Shown here: positions 1 to 6,772 of the stretch, piece by piece
Layout of the letters: each line of letters begins with the position of its first letter
Position numbering within the stretch: the stretch's first letter is position 1
Source of the DNA: Ammoniphilus sp. YIM 78166
GTDB taxonomy: Bacteria > Bacillota > Bacilli > Aneurinibacillales > RAOX-1
Assembly (NCBI RefSeq): GCF_004522215.1
Contig: NZ_SDLR01000002.1
Span: 496,001 to 560,000 of the forward strand
Direction: 5' to 3'
Length of the DNA stretch: 64,000 nt
The notes under the pieces: generated by a model
Seen by the model: only the letters and a program-made list of their open reading frames with translations
Database searches by the model: none
What the model was told of the DNA's origin: nothing
Position numbers and translations under genes: made by a program

Positions 1-159
1 GTGTTTCTCCTGTAGGACTAAGAAGTATTAGAAATTTATTATCATTCTTGACCAAAAAGAGAAGTTATAATCGTGAATTTTCTCAACTTTTACACATAAG
101 CATGCTTTAAGTCTGGAGCGACGGGGAGAGGAAATAAAAAAAATGGGGGAAAAACAAAA

Positions 160-184
160 AACCGGAACGATAACGTTTCCGGTT
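160..184 (-). terminator. Intrinsic terminator after the 41-residue membrane protein
   Basis: An 8-bp stem (AACCGGAA with TTCCGGTT) is followed on the minus strand by a U-rich run (complement of the A-run at 149-159). It lies directly after the stop codon of the small minus-strand gene at 200-325. Confidence 0.75.
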
Positions 185-199
185 CTTTGTATGTAATCA

Positions 200-325
200 T
201 TAGTGTTGAAATAAACTTGCAACCGTAAAGATAACAGCTATAAGCATGAAGAATCCAAACGATACGCCGAATCCAATAGCATTATCTACGATATCGTCTT
301 GCTTTAAATCTCTTTTATGTTCCAT
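200..325 (-). CDS. Small single-pass membrane protein, YqzM-like
   Basis: A 41-residue reading frame starts at ATG 325 after a GGAGGTG ribosome binding site. It has a charged N-terminus (MEHKRDLKQDD) and one hydrophobic segment at residues about 17-39, and ends FQH. Length and layout resemble the YqzM family of Bacillales small membrane proteins, whose function is unknown; I assign it only by resemblance. It has its own RBS and terminator and lies downstream of resA on the same strand with no convincing terminator between them, so it may also receive transcription from ccdA-resA. Confidence 0.7.
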   Translation of the reverse strand: MEHKRDLKQDDIVDNAIGFGVSFGFFMLIAVIFTVASLFQH

Positions 326-412
326 GGCTCTTCACCTCCATCTTCATCCTTCATCTTATCACATTACCCTTAGTATGTGGTAAATGAATTTGTGACATGC
401 CTGTGACTCCCA

Positions 413-946
413 TTAAGGAATGGCAATCAGCTGTTCAATCGTCTCTTGAATTTCTTCCTTTGAATGAAGACCTGTTGCAACTTTTACCACATTTTGGTGG
501 CGGTCTAGGAAAAATGTGCTGGGTATAGCCATCACTTGGTATTGGTTGGCAACAGAGCCTTCTTTGTCTAATGGGACAGGAAACTGAAATCCATAATGCT
601 CTGCAAAGGCTTGTGCTTTTTCGAACTGGTCATTCACGGTTAAATTAATGCCCCATATTTCAATTTCATTTCCGTATTTTTCATGCAGCTCAGTTAAAAT
701 AGGAGCTTCGAGTCGACAAGGACCGCACCAGGAAGCCCAGAAATTAATGACGACCGGTTTAGTTTGATCAGCAAGTGCATAAGTTTTCCCATCCATGCCT
801 TCCAATGTAAACAGAGGAGCGGCAAAGCCTGCTTGGGGCTTACGATCTACGGGCTCCTCGTGCTTCCCTGTTTCACTTTGATTTCCATATAGGGTTAAGC
901 CCGCTAAGAGTATAATCCCAGCAATAATGAGAAGGTTGCGTTTCAA
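413..946 (-). CDS. resA: Membrane-anchored thiol-disulfide oxidoreductase (ResA/TlpA-like)
   Basis: 177 residues with an N-terminal hydrophobic anchor (about 4-20) and a thioredoxin-fold domain facing outside the cell. The active site is WCGPC with Cys74 and Cys77, and the cis-proline loop AIPST is present. ResA-family proteins reduce apocytochrome c heme-site cysteines. The start is TTG 946, six bases after GGAGGG. The gene follows ccdA by 15 bases, so the two should be one operon: CcdA passes electrons across the membrane and this protein uses them. A c-type cytochrome that could be a client is encoded at 49349-49693. Other TlpA-like roles, such as in sporulation (StoA), cannot be excluded. 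Confidence 0.85.
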   Translation of the reverse strand: MKRNLLIIAGIILLAGLTLYGNQSETGKHEEPVDRKPQAGFAAPLFTLEGMDGKTYALADQTKPVVINFWASWCGPCRLEAPILTELHEKYGNEIEIWGINLTVNDQFEKAQAFAEHYGFQFPVPLDKEGSVANQYQVMAIPSTFFLDRHQNVVKVATGLHSKEEIQETIEQLIAIP

Positions 947-961
947 TTGAATCCCTCCAGC

Positions 962-1678
962 CTAAAATCCTGTAAATCCTCCATATATCGAGATCAGCCA
1001 AATGGTGATGTCGGTCATCTTATCAGTATACAATAGAATACCTAGTAAAACCATGATGGCTCCCCCAACCTTCATCATCTTGGCCGAATGACGCAAGATC
1101 CATTTGGTACGCCCGATGAAGAAAGACATGAGGATAAAGGGAAGAGCAAAGCCTACTGTGTAAGCTAAGATAAGCGGCACTCCCTGGGAAGGATTGCTTG
1201 CGCTCACCGCTAAAACTGCAGTCAGGATAGGTCCAACACAGGGGGTCCAGCCCGCAGCAAAAGAAATGCCGACAAGCGTCGAACCTAAATAGCCCGCAGG
1301 CTTGCTGGCGAACTCCAGACGTTTTTCTTTCATAAACAAGGTAGGCTTGAACCATCCAAGCATAAAAAGCCCCATGACAAAAATTAGAATTCCTCCAAGT
1401 TGACGAATTAATTCCTGATATTCTCTGAAAATGGAGCCCAGCAGAGTAGCGGTTAGTCCTAGTGATACAAAGATGATGGAGAAGCCTAAAACAAAGAAAA
1501 GAGTATGGGTGACCGCTTTTCTCATGACCAGTGAACGATCTTCCTTAAGCTCAGAGACAGAAATACCTGTTATATAAGACAAGTAGGAAGGATACAAAGG
1601 CAGACAACATGGTGAAATAAAAGATAAAAACCCTGCTCCAAGGGCCAGCCATAGCGTAGGATCAGCTGCAGTAGTCAA
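962..1678 (-). CDS. ccdA: Cytochrome c biogenesis membrane protein CcdA
   Basis: 238 residues, about six hydrophobic segments. The two conserved redox cysteine sites of CcdA are visible: SPCCLP near Cys24 and GWTPCVGP at Cys147. CcdA moves reducing equivalents from cytoplasmic thioredoxin to extracytoplasmic thiol proteins such as ResA and StoA. The start is TTG 1678 after GGAGTG; no better ATG is available. It is the first gene of a ccdA-resA pair on the minus strand. Cys25 next to Cys24 is an extra cysteine compared with the usual SPCVLP motif. Confidence 0.9.
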   Translation of the reverse strand: MTTAADPTLWLALGAGFLSFISPCCLPLYPSYLSYITGISVSELKEDRSLVMRKAVTHTLFFVLGFSIIFVSLGLTATLLGSIFREYQELIRQLGGILIFVMGLFMLGWFKPTLFMKEKRLEFASKPAGYLGSTLVGISFAAGWTPCVGPILTAVLAVSASNPSQGVPLILAYTVGFALPFILMSFFIGRTKWILRHSAKMMKVGGAIMVLLGILLYTDKMTDITIWLISIYGGFTGF

Positions 1679-1778
1679 GTGATCACTCCCTTATGCGTAA
1701 AATCCCAATACGAATAAATTCTATCATGAATAGCACTAGTGGGAAAGGGAGGGAACGTACAACTTTGTGGACAAAATA

Positions 1779-1805
1779 ACATGCTATGATTTTTACATAG
1801 CATGT
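1779..1805 (-). terminator. Intrinsic terminator after the glycerophosphodiesterase
   Basis: A perfect 10-bp inverted repeat (ACATGCTATG with CATAGCATGT, 7-base loop) lies downstream of the minus-strand gene at 1848-2582 and is followed on that strand by a modest U-rich tract (TTATTTTG). Confidence 0.55.
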
Positions 1806-1847
1806 TTACAAAGTGTTGCTGAATGTTTCACGAGTAGCAATATTATT

Positions 1848-2582
1848 CTACTTGATTCTACAAAATTTTCGGGCTTTTTCAGGGTACATGGTAATCACAC
1901 CATCAACATTACAGCGTACAGCGAGAACATAGTCTTTTGGCTCATTTACCCCATATGGGCAAATCTGAAGCTGATGTAGCCGACTTTGCTGAACTAATTC
2001 AGGAGTTAAAACCTCAATGGGCGGCTGGAGATATTGTGCGTTTAGTTCAGAAGCGAGCTTCCAGGGCTCATCGAGCTTTCCGAAATAAAGCAAACCTGTC
2101 GTAATATGCGGATTGAGTTTTTTGACTACTTCAATACTTTGCGGGCTAAAGGAAGATAAGATGACTTGTTCTTTAAGGTTGTATTTTGTAATGAGGTGAA
2201 TGATCTGCTCTTCTAGGTTTTGTGAACGAATCAGCAGATTTTTCATTTCAATATTAAGAAGAACCCTGGATCGTTGAATTCTTTGAAATACTTCCTCTAG
2301 TGTAGGAATTTTCATGCGCTCATAACGGGGATGAAACCATGAACCCGCACTTAAGGCCTTAAGTTGCTTTAGGGTGTGGTGCTTTACAAGGCCAGAGCCG
2401 TTGGTTGTGCGATTTAAGCTCTCATCATGTATGACTACAGGATGCCCATCTTTGGATAGCTGTACATCCAATTCAATACCTGTAGCACCGCGCCTTATAG
2501 CTTCTCTAAAAGAAGAAAGCGTATTTTCTGGATAGATATGGGATGCTCCTCTATGAGCAAATATGCAGAAGCTTGTGTTCAT
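1848..2582 (-). CDS. Glycerophosphodiester phosphodiesterase (GDPD family)
   Basis: 244 residues, the usual size of a cytoplasmic UgpQ-type enzyme that splits glycerophosphodiesters into glycerol 3-phosphate and an alcohol. The family motifs are clear: AHRGASHIYPENT at the N-terminus (catalytic His and metal-binding Glu) and GIELDVQLSKDG followed by VIHD (metal ligands and second catalytic His). There is no signal peptide. The start is ATG 2582 after AGGTGGG. It appears monocistronic and diverges from the small gene at 2740. Confidence 0.9.
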   Translation of the reverse strand: MNTSFCIFAHRGASHIYPENTLSSFREAIRRGATGIELDVQLSKDGHPVVIHDESLNRTTNGSGLVKHHTLKQLKALSAGSWFHPRYERMKIPTLEEVFQRIQRSRVLLNIEMKNLLIRSQNLEEQIIHLITKYNLKEQVILSSFSPQSIEVVKKLNPHITTGLLYFGKLDEPWKLASELNAQYLQPPIEVLTPELVQQSRLHQLQICPYGVNEPKDYVLAVRCNVDGVITMYPEKARKFCRIK

Positions 2583-2739
2583 GGGTTTCCCACCTATCGG
2601 AGTTTCTGTATTTTCCTCTACATCATATGCTGGATGACATCCTCTTTTGTCAGGGCACTTTGTCTTTAGGAAGCATATTTCCTTACCTTAATCGCCATTC
2701 TAAAGTTAGATCTGGAAAAGTAACCGTAAGGAGGACTAT

Positions 2740-2997
2740 ATGAAACCGCATCTAATGAGAAAATCTGACTTTATCGGCAGCAAAGGAATTGTCGCCCAGA
2801 GCGATGTAGGAGCAATGGTAGTAAGAGAAGGAAACGAATATCAGCTAGGTGTTGAACTTGATGTTGACACGGTTGTGTTTCTAGATAAGACGGAAGACAA
2901 TGATATGGTGCAGATGATGCTGGATAATGCTGTGCACGAGATTGATGATATTCGGGATCGATTCATCGATTGTTTCCCTGAAGAAGGCCAACAATAA
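2740..2997 (+). CDS. Conserved-looking hypothetical protein, 85 residues, acidic
   Basis: I do not recognise the family. The reading frame follows a good RBS (AAGGAGG, 6 bases before ATG) and encodes a soluble acidic protein with a basic N-terminal patch (MKPHLMRKSD) and an Asp/Glu-rich C-terminal half. It stands just upstream of the selenoprotein operon on the same strand, but a separate promoter lies between them at 3085-3113. No terminator is apparent after it. Confidence 0.7.
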   Translation: MKPHLMRKSDFIGSKGIVAQSDVGAMVVREGNEYQLGVELDVDTVVFLDKTEDNDMVQMMLDNAVHEIDDIRDRFIDCFPEEGQQ

Positions 2998-3034
2998 GGC
3001 TGAAAATAACACCTATTAATATGTAAGAATTATA

Positions 3035-3051
3035 TATAAGAAGATCTTATA
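3035..3051. promoter_or_regulatory. Inverted repeat upstream of the selenoprotein operon (possible operator)
   Basis: A perfect 7-bp inverted repeat with a 3-base spacer (TATAAGA-AGA-TCTTATA) lies 33 bases upstream of the -35 box of the peroxiredoxin operon. AT-rich palindromes of about this size bind peroxide regulators such as PerR (15-bp box), but the spacing differs by two bases, so the regulator is unknown. Confidence 0.35.
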
Positions 3052-3084
3052 AACAATATAAGTAAAATTTTTACAGTAAAACTC

Positions 3085-3113
3085 TTTGTATTTCTTGGAC
3101 AAGTTGGTATACT
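3085..3113 (+). promoter_or_regulatory. Sigma-A type promoter of the selenoprotein operon
   Basis: TTTGTA and TATACT are separated by exactly 17 bases, placing transcription start near 3120, about 28 bases before the start codon at 3148. Confidence 0.55.
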
Positions 3114-3147
3114 AGTGTTGATCTTAATTCTCAAAGGAGGGATTACC

Positions 3148-3648
3148 ATGCCAAAAGGTGCAACTGAAACCAAGACCTTGAAGGTCGGCGACAAGGCCCC
3201 TGATTTTACGGCAAAAGCTCACGGTAACCGCACTGTTTCTCTAAGCGATTACCTAGGCAAGAAAAACGTATTTATCGCGTTCTATCCTCTAGATTGGACC
3301 CCTGTCTGAGGCGCGCAAATGCCTTCTTACGAGGACGACCTGTCCAGATTTGAAGAGCTAGATACCCAGGTTCTGGGTATTAGTGTTGATTCTATTCCTA
3401 GTCATGAAGCATGGCAAAAGTCTATTGGTGGAATTGCTTATCCACTAGTGTCTGATTTCTACCCACATGGAGAGATTTCTGAGAAGTTTGGCGTTCTGCG
3501 CACGACTGCTGGAGAACCAGCATACGGAGCTTCTGAGCGCGCTCTTTTCATTATTGATAAAGAAGGAATCGTTCGTTTCATCGACGTTCACCCTATTGGT
3601 GAACAGCCAGATAACGAAGAGTTGTTTGAAATACTAAGAAAGCTATAA
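3148..3648 (+). CDS. Selenocysteine-containing peroxiredoxin (AhpC/TSA family, UGA read as Sec54)
   Basis: One 166-residue protein results if the in-frame UGA at 3307-3309 is read as selenocysteine. The family signature before it, FYPLDWTPV, requires the peroxidatic cysteine as the next residue, and that is where the UGA stands (Sec54). Peroxiredoxin sequence continues without a frame change ([10 protein letters not shown], then LGISVDS and the FGVLR loop). The whole protein contains no cysteine, so Sec is its only peroxide-reactive residue and there is no resolving cysteine in the chain; it should work in a 1-Cys manner with an external reductant. The start is ATG 3148 after AAAGGAGG. It is the first gene of an operon with the GrdB-like selenoprotein 25 bases downstream. 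A nonsense mutation is the alternative, but two neighbouring genes with UGA at the catalytic position argue against it. Confidence 0.92.
3307..3355 (+). promoter_or_regulatory. UGA Sec codon and candidate bacterial SECIS element in the peroxiredoxin gene
   Basis: Bacterial SECIS hairpins lie just after the UGA. Here a 4-bp stem GGAC/GTCC with a 5-base loop (3333-3345) sits 24 bases after the UGA, with a possible lower stem CTTC/GAAG (3323-3326 with 3352-3355). A competing small stem AGGC/GCCT (3309-3312 with 3321-3324) is also possible. Only a folding calculation can choose between them. Confidence 0.5.
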
Positions 3649-3673
3649 TCATAGAGGTCAGGAGCTGAAGCTT

Positions 3674-4375
3674 ATGGAAATGTCAAGAAAAGCCATTCCA
3701 TATACACCGAATCAAAAAAGCTTAAGTGAAATGACCCTGATGATTGTTTCCACCTCCGGCGTGCACAAGGTGGATCAGGATCCTTTTAGTACGGATACGG
3801 CTCAAGGGGATGTTACATATCGTGTAATTCCTGGTGATGTACAAGCTGCTGAACTCACGGTTACTCATGCAGCTCCTAAGGAGCACTACAATACAGATGC
3901 TCCAAAAGAAGATATTAACTGTGTCTTTCCTATTGACAGACTAAGAGAATTGGCTGAACAAGGATCGATCCAGGGACTTGCAGAGAAGCATATTACCATG
4001 ATGGGTTATGCGATGAAGCTCAAGCAGATTAATGAAGTCACTATACCTGCTATCGTGAAGGAAGTTGTAAGGTCGAAGGCCGATGCGGTCCTCCTTACAG
4101 CTGGCTGACCGCTTTGTCATCGCACTGTAGTTACAGTGCAACGTGGCATTGAGGCACAAGGTATTCCGACAGTATTGGTTACGCTAGATGTTGAACAATC
4201 CGGGCTGATGAGGCCGCCGAGGGCGATCCATCCTAAGGGATTCGAGTTTGGCCATTCGTTAGGGAAACCGCACGATAAGGAAACTCAAACTCAAGTGATC
4301 CTTGCTGCACTGGAGCAATTAGTTACCAAACAAGAGCCGGGACAAATCCATCAGTTGGATTTTCCAGGATATTAA
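3674..4375 (+). CDS. GrdB-family selenoprotein (glycine/sarcosine/betaine/D-proline reductase B-like, UGA read as Sec145)
   Basis: A 233-residue protein results when the UGA at 4106-4108 is read as Sec145. Around it the sequence is LLTAG-Sec-PLCHRTVV, giving a Sec-x-x-Cys redox motif with Cys148. Homologues I recall from the GrdB-related family have C-P-x-C-H at this place. The C-terminal GKPHD motif also fits the family. It is much shorter than true GrdB, and no grdA, grdC or prdA partner is visible, so a Stickland reductase role is unlikely. The function is unknown; a thiol/selenol oxidoreductase working with the preceding Sec-peroxiredoxin is a reasonable guess. The start ATG 3674 follows AGGAG. 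A SECIS-like hairpin follows the UGA, and a terminator follows the gene. Confidence 0.9.
4106..4139 (+). promoter_or_regulatory. UGA Sec codon and SECIS-like hairpin in the GrdB-like gene
   Basis: A perfect inverted repeat (GCACTGTA, GT, TACAGTGC at 4122-4139) lies inside the coding sequence 13 bases after the UGA. It folds as a 7-bp stem with the tetraloop AGUU, which contains the G-U pair often seen in bacterial SECIS loops recognised by SelB. Distance and shape fit a bacterial SECIS. Confidence 0.75.
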
Positions 4376-4389
4376 TAAGTCAAGAAAAA

Positions 4390-4432
4390 GAATGACTAAG
4401 AAAGCGTAAGCTTTTTTGGTCATCTTTTTTTT
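4390..4432 (+). terminator. Terminator of the selenoprotein operon
   Basis: A long imperfect stem with loop GTAA (4390-4424) is followed by eight T residues. Confidence 0.8.
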
Positions 4433-4541
4433 GACTCACAATTCATCTAAGGAAAGTTGACAGAGTTTGCCTTAAGAGATACAGTAACTAGTGTGTGGAT
4501 GAAAGTGAGAACACTCGGTTAAAGGCTAAGGAGGTTTAGAC

Positions 4542-4985
4542 TTGAGCAGCTTAGGGATGGACAAAAAGCAATTCATGTCTCAAGATATTCGTCATCTCGT
4601 CTTGCAAAAGGATAAGATTATTACCATGCACCCCGATTGGACCTTAGAGAGAGCATTAATTAAACTCATTCGGTCAGGGTATACATCAGTCCCTGTTATC
4701 AATTCTCAAAACCAAGTAGAGGGGCTTATAAGCAAAACGTTAATTTTAGATTTCATGACTGAAAATCAAAACATTAATTATAATGACCTGCCTAATTACT
4801 TTGTTCATCAAGCAATGAATCGTAACTATATGGGAATTTGGGAAAATACTCCGCTGTCTTTTGCTCTTGAGCTTATGATTGATCGGTCTTACGTACCCAT
4901 CATCGATAAGACTAATACGTTTATTGGGATACTGACTCGTCAGGCGGTATTACAAAAGATTTTAACTTATTTAAGTGAAGGATAA
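4542..4985 (+). CDS. CBS-domain protein, DarB/CbpB (YkuL)-like c-di-AMP sensor
   Basis: 147 residues made of two CBS motifs (about 15-72 and 84-143), the same length and architecture as B. subtilis DarB (YkuL/CbpB). DarB binds c-di-AMP and, in its free form, activates the (p)ppGpp synthetase Rel and pyruvate carboxylase; this is established for B. subtilis and only inferred here. The start is TTG 4542, six bases after AAGGAGGT; an internal ATG at 4557 is poorer. It has its own terminator at 4987-5015 and is separated from the selenoprotein operon by another, so it is probably monocistronic. Confidence 0.75.
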   Translation: MSSLGMDKKQFMSQDIRHLVLQKDKIITMHPDWTLERALIKLIRSGYTSVPVINSQNQVEGLISKTLILDFMTENQNINYNDLPNYFVHQAMNRNYMGIWENTPLSFALELMIDRSYVPIIDKTNTFIGILTRQAVLQKILTYLSEG

Positions 4986-4986
4986 A

Positions 4987-5015
4987 AAAGATACCAAATT
5001 GGTATCTTTTTTTTT
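4987..5015 (+). terminator. Terminator after the DarB-like gene
   Basis: A 9-bp stem (AAAGATACC with GGTATCTTT, 5-base loop) is followed by a run of T residues. Confidence 0.85.
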
Positions 5016-5075
5016 CCTCATCACGCATATTTTTCCTGAAACTGCAGATTATAACTCTAGGAGGTGTAATTACAT

Positions 5076-6713
5076 ATGTTTAATAACTTTAGCCAAAGCA
5101 CTAACATGTTCCAGCCCGGGTTCAGCAATACGAACCCTCAACAGGTAAGACAGGATATTGCTCGCGAGGGAGGTTTTGGAGGCATGATGTCTATGGGATC
5201 TCAAGGCGCACAAGCCATGTTCCAGCCGGGATTCTCCAATACGAATCCGCAACAAGTAAGACAAGACATTGCTCAAGAATCTGGTTTTGGATTCCAAAAC
5301 AGTCAGTTTGGAGTTGGCGGTGGCGCACAAGCGATGTTCCAGCCCGGCTTTAGCAATACGAATGCACAGCAAGTAAGACAAGATATTGCTCGTGAAAGTG
5401 GATTTGGAGGAGCGGGTCTTGGCTACCAGGGTCAATTTGTAGGTGGCGGAGCACAAGCGATGTTCCAGCCCGGCTTTAGCAACACGAATCCGCAGCAAGT
5501 AAGACAAGATATTGCTCGTGAAAGTGGATTCGGAGGTGCGGCGCTTGGCAATCAAGGTCAATTTGTAGGCGGTGGAGCACAGGCGATGTTCCAGCCCGGG
5601 TTTAGCAACACGAACCCACAGCAAGTAAGACAAGATATTGCTCGTGAAAGTGGATTTGGAGCAGCGGCGCTTGGCAATCAAGGCCAATTTGTAGGCGGTG
5701 GAGCACAGGCGATGTTCCAGCCCGGGTTTAGCAACACGAATCCACAGCAAGTAAGACAAGATATTGCTCGTGAAAGTGGATTTGGAGCAGCGGCGCTTGG
5801 CAATCAAGGCCAATTTGTAGGCGGTGGAGCACAGGCGATGTTCCAGCCCGGGTTTAGCAACACGAATCCACAGCAAGTAAGACAAGATATTGCTCGTGAA
5901 AGTGGATTTGGAGCAGCGGCGCTTGGCAATCAAGGCCAATTTGTAGGCGGTGGAGCACAGGCGATGTTCCAGCCCGGGTTTAGCAACACGAATCCACAGC
6001 AAGTAAGACAAGATATTGCTCGTGAAAGTGGATTTGGAGCAGCGGGCCTTGGTGTCCAAAACCAATTTGTAGGCGGCGGCGCGCAAGCGATGTTCCAGCC
6101 CGGCTTTAGCAATACGAACCCACAGCAAGTAAGACAAGATATTGCTCGTGAAAGTGGATTTGGAGCAGCAGGCCTTGGTGTCCAAAGCCAATTTGTAGGC
6201 GGCGGCGCGCAAGCGATGTTCCAGCCCGGCTTTAGCAATACGAACCCACAGCAAGTACGTCAAGACATCGCTCGTGAGAGTGGTTTTGTAGGAGCAGGCA
6301 GCCAATCCTTCAGCAATCAAGGTCAATTTGTAGGCGGTGGTGCGCAAGCGATGTTCCAGCCCGGATTCAGCAATACGAATCCACAGCAAGTGAGACAGGA
6401 TATTGCTTCTGAGGGTGGCTACTTAGGAGGTCAGGCTTCGGGCACTCAAGGCCAATACAGCCAATTCATTGGCGGAGGAGCGCAAGCGATGCTCCAGCCC
6501 GGGTTTAGCAATACCAACCCACAACAAGTACGTCAAGACATTGCTCGTGAAAGTGGCTTTGCAGGGGCAACCAGCCAATCTTTTAGCAATCAGGGTCAAT
6601 TTGTAGGCGGAGGAGCGCAAGCGATGTTCCAGCCAGGATTCAGCAATACGAATCCACAGCAAGTAAGACAAGATATCGCTCGCGAGAGTGGGTATGGTCA
6701 GTACTTAGTGTAA
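5076..6713 (+). CDS. Thirteen-repeat protein resembling gamma-type small acid-soluble spore proteins
   Basis: 545 residues: a 10-residue leader then 13 tandem repeats of 37-46 residues (mostly 42), the last truncated. Each repeat contains MFQPGFSNTN followed by PQQVRQDIARES and a Gly/Ala/Gln-rich linker such as NQGQFVGGGAQA. This matches the gamma-SASP (SspE) pattern, in which a Gln/Gly-rich linker and F(A)SETN precede AQQVRxQN, but SspE is about 84 residues with two or three repeats. I see no Lys, His, Cys or Trp. Gamma-SASPs do not coat DNA; they are amino-acid stores degraded by the GPR protease in germination, and GPR cuts at the Phe-Ala-Ser position that PGFSNTN resembles. The start ATG 5076 follows AGGAGGTG. 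A spore-coat or surface role is the main alternative. Confidence 0.85.
   Translation: MFNNFSQSTNMFQPGFSNTNPQQVRQDIAREGGFGGMMSMGSQGAQAMFQPGFSNTNPQQVRQDIAQESGFGFQNSQFGVGGGAQAMFQPGFSNTNAQQVRQDIARESGFGGAGLGYQGQFVGGGAQAMFQPGFSNTNPQQVRQDIARESGFGGAALGNQGQFVGGGAQAMFQPGFSNTNPQQVRQDIARESGFGAAALGNQGQFVGGGAQAMFQPGFSNTNPQQVRQDIARESGFGAAALGNQGQFVGGGAQAMFQPGFSNTNPQQVRQDIARESGFGAAALGNQGQFVGGGAQAMFQPGFSNTNPQQVRQDIARESGFGAAGLGVQNQFVGGGAQAMFQPGFSNTNPQQVRQDIARESGFGAAGLGVQSQFVGGGAQAMFQPGFSNTNPQQVRQDIARESGFVGAGSQSFSNQGQFVGGGAQAMFQPGFSNTNPQQVRQDIASEGGYLGGQASGTQGQYSQFIGGGAQAMLQPGFSNTNPQQVRQDIARESGFAGATSQSFSNQGQFVGGGAQAMFQPGFSNTNPQQVRQDIARESGYGQYLV
5106..6710 (+). repeat. Tandem array of 13 units, mostly 126 bp
   Basis: Units begin at 5106, 5217, 5334, 5460, 5586, 5712, 5838, 5964, 6090, 6216, 6351, 6489 and 6624. 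Units starting at 5712 and 5838 are identical at the DNA level and the one at 5586 differs from them by one base, which points to recent duplication. All unit lengths are multiples of three, so unit gain or loss would keep the frame. Confidence 0.95.
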
Positions 6714-6714
6714 C

Positions 6715-6757
6715 AAAAAAGCTATCTTACGAAGTTTTTCGTAAGATAGCTTTTTTC
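6715..6757. terminator. Bidirectional terminator between the repeat protein and the MFS gene
   Basis: A long perfect stem (AAGCTATCTTACGAA and complement) is flanked by an A-run on the left and a T-run on the right, so it serves both convergent genes. Confidence 0.9.
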
Positions 6758-6772
6758 CTTTAGCACCTTGCT

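Noticed and set aside
3-110. Possible C-terminal end of a gene entering the window (35 open codons in frame 3)
   Set aside because: An open stretch of this length is expected by chance fairly often and I recognise nothing in it.
326-412. Weak hairpin (CACAT/ATGTG) between resA and the small membrane gene
   Set aside because: Short stem and no U-run; not counted as a terminator.
2543-2743. 66-codon plus-strand frame opposite the glycerophosphodiesterase start
   Set aside because: No RBS, it overlaps the 5' end of a well supported gene on the other strand, and it has no protein-like composition.
3307-3309. UGA as a nonsense mutation or frameshift making the peroxiredoxin a pseudogene
   Set aside because: The frame continues unchanged, the protein is well conserved on both sides, the UGA is exactly at the catalytic Cys, and the next gene shows the same pattern with a SECIS-like hairpin.
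3319-3648. Separate short protein starting at ATG 3319 just after the UGA
   Set aside because: It would be a peroxiredoxin lacking its catalytic residue, has no RBS, and its sequence is the direct continuation of the upstream frame.
4990-5075. Sigma-G promoter upstream of the gamma-SASP-like gene
   Set aside because: GCATATTT and a CAGATTA-like element are present, but the spacing (about 12 bases) is too short for a forespore promoter, so none is called.
5070-6389. A 439-codon open frame antisense to the repeat protein
   Set aside because: It is produced by the repeat period being a multiple of three, so one stop-free unit stays open in every copy. It has no RBS. The same holds for smaller antisense frames at 5930-6238 and 6423-6671.
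5106-6710. CRISPR-like array
   Set aside because: The repeats are 126 bp, translated, with no unique spacers between short repeats.
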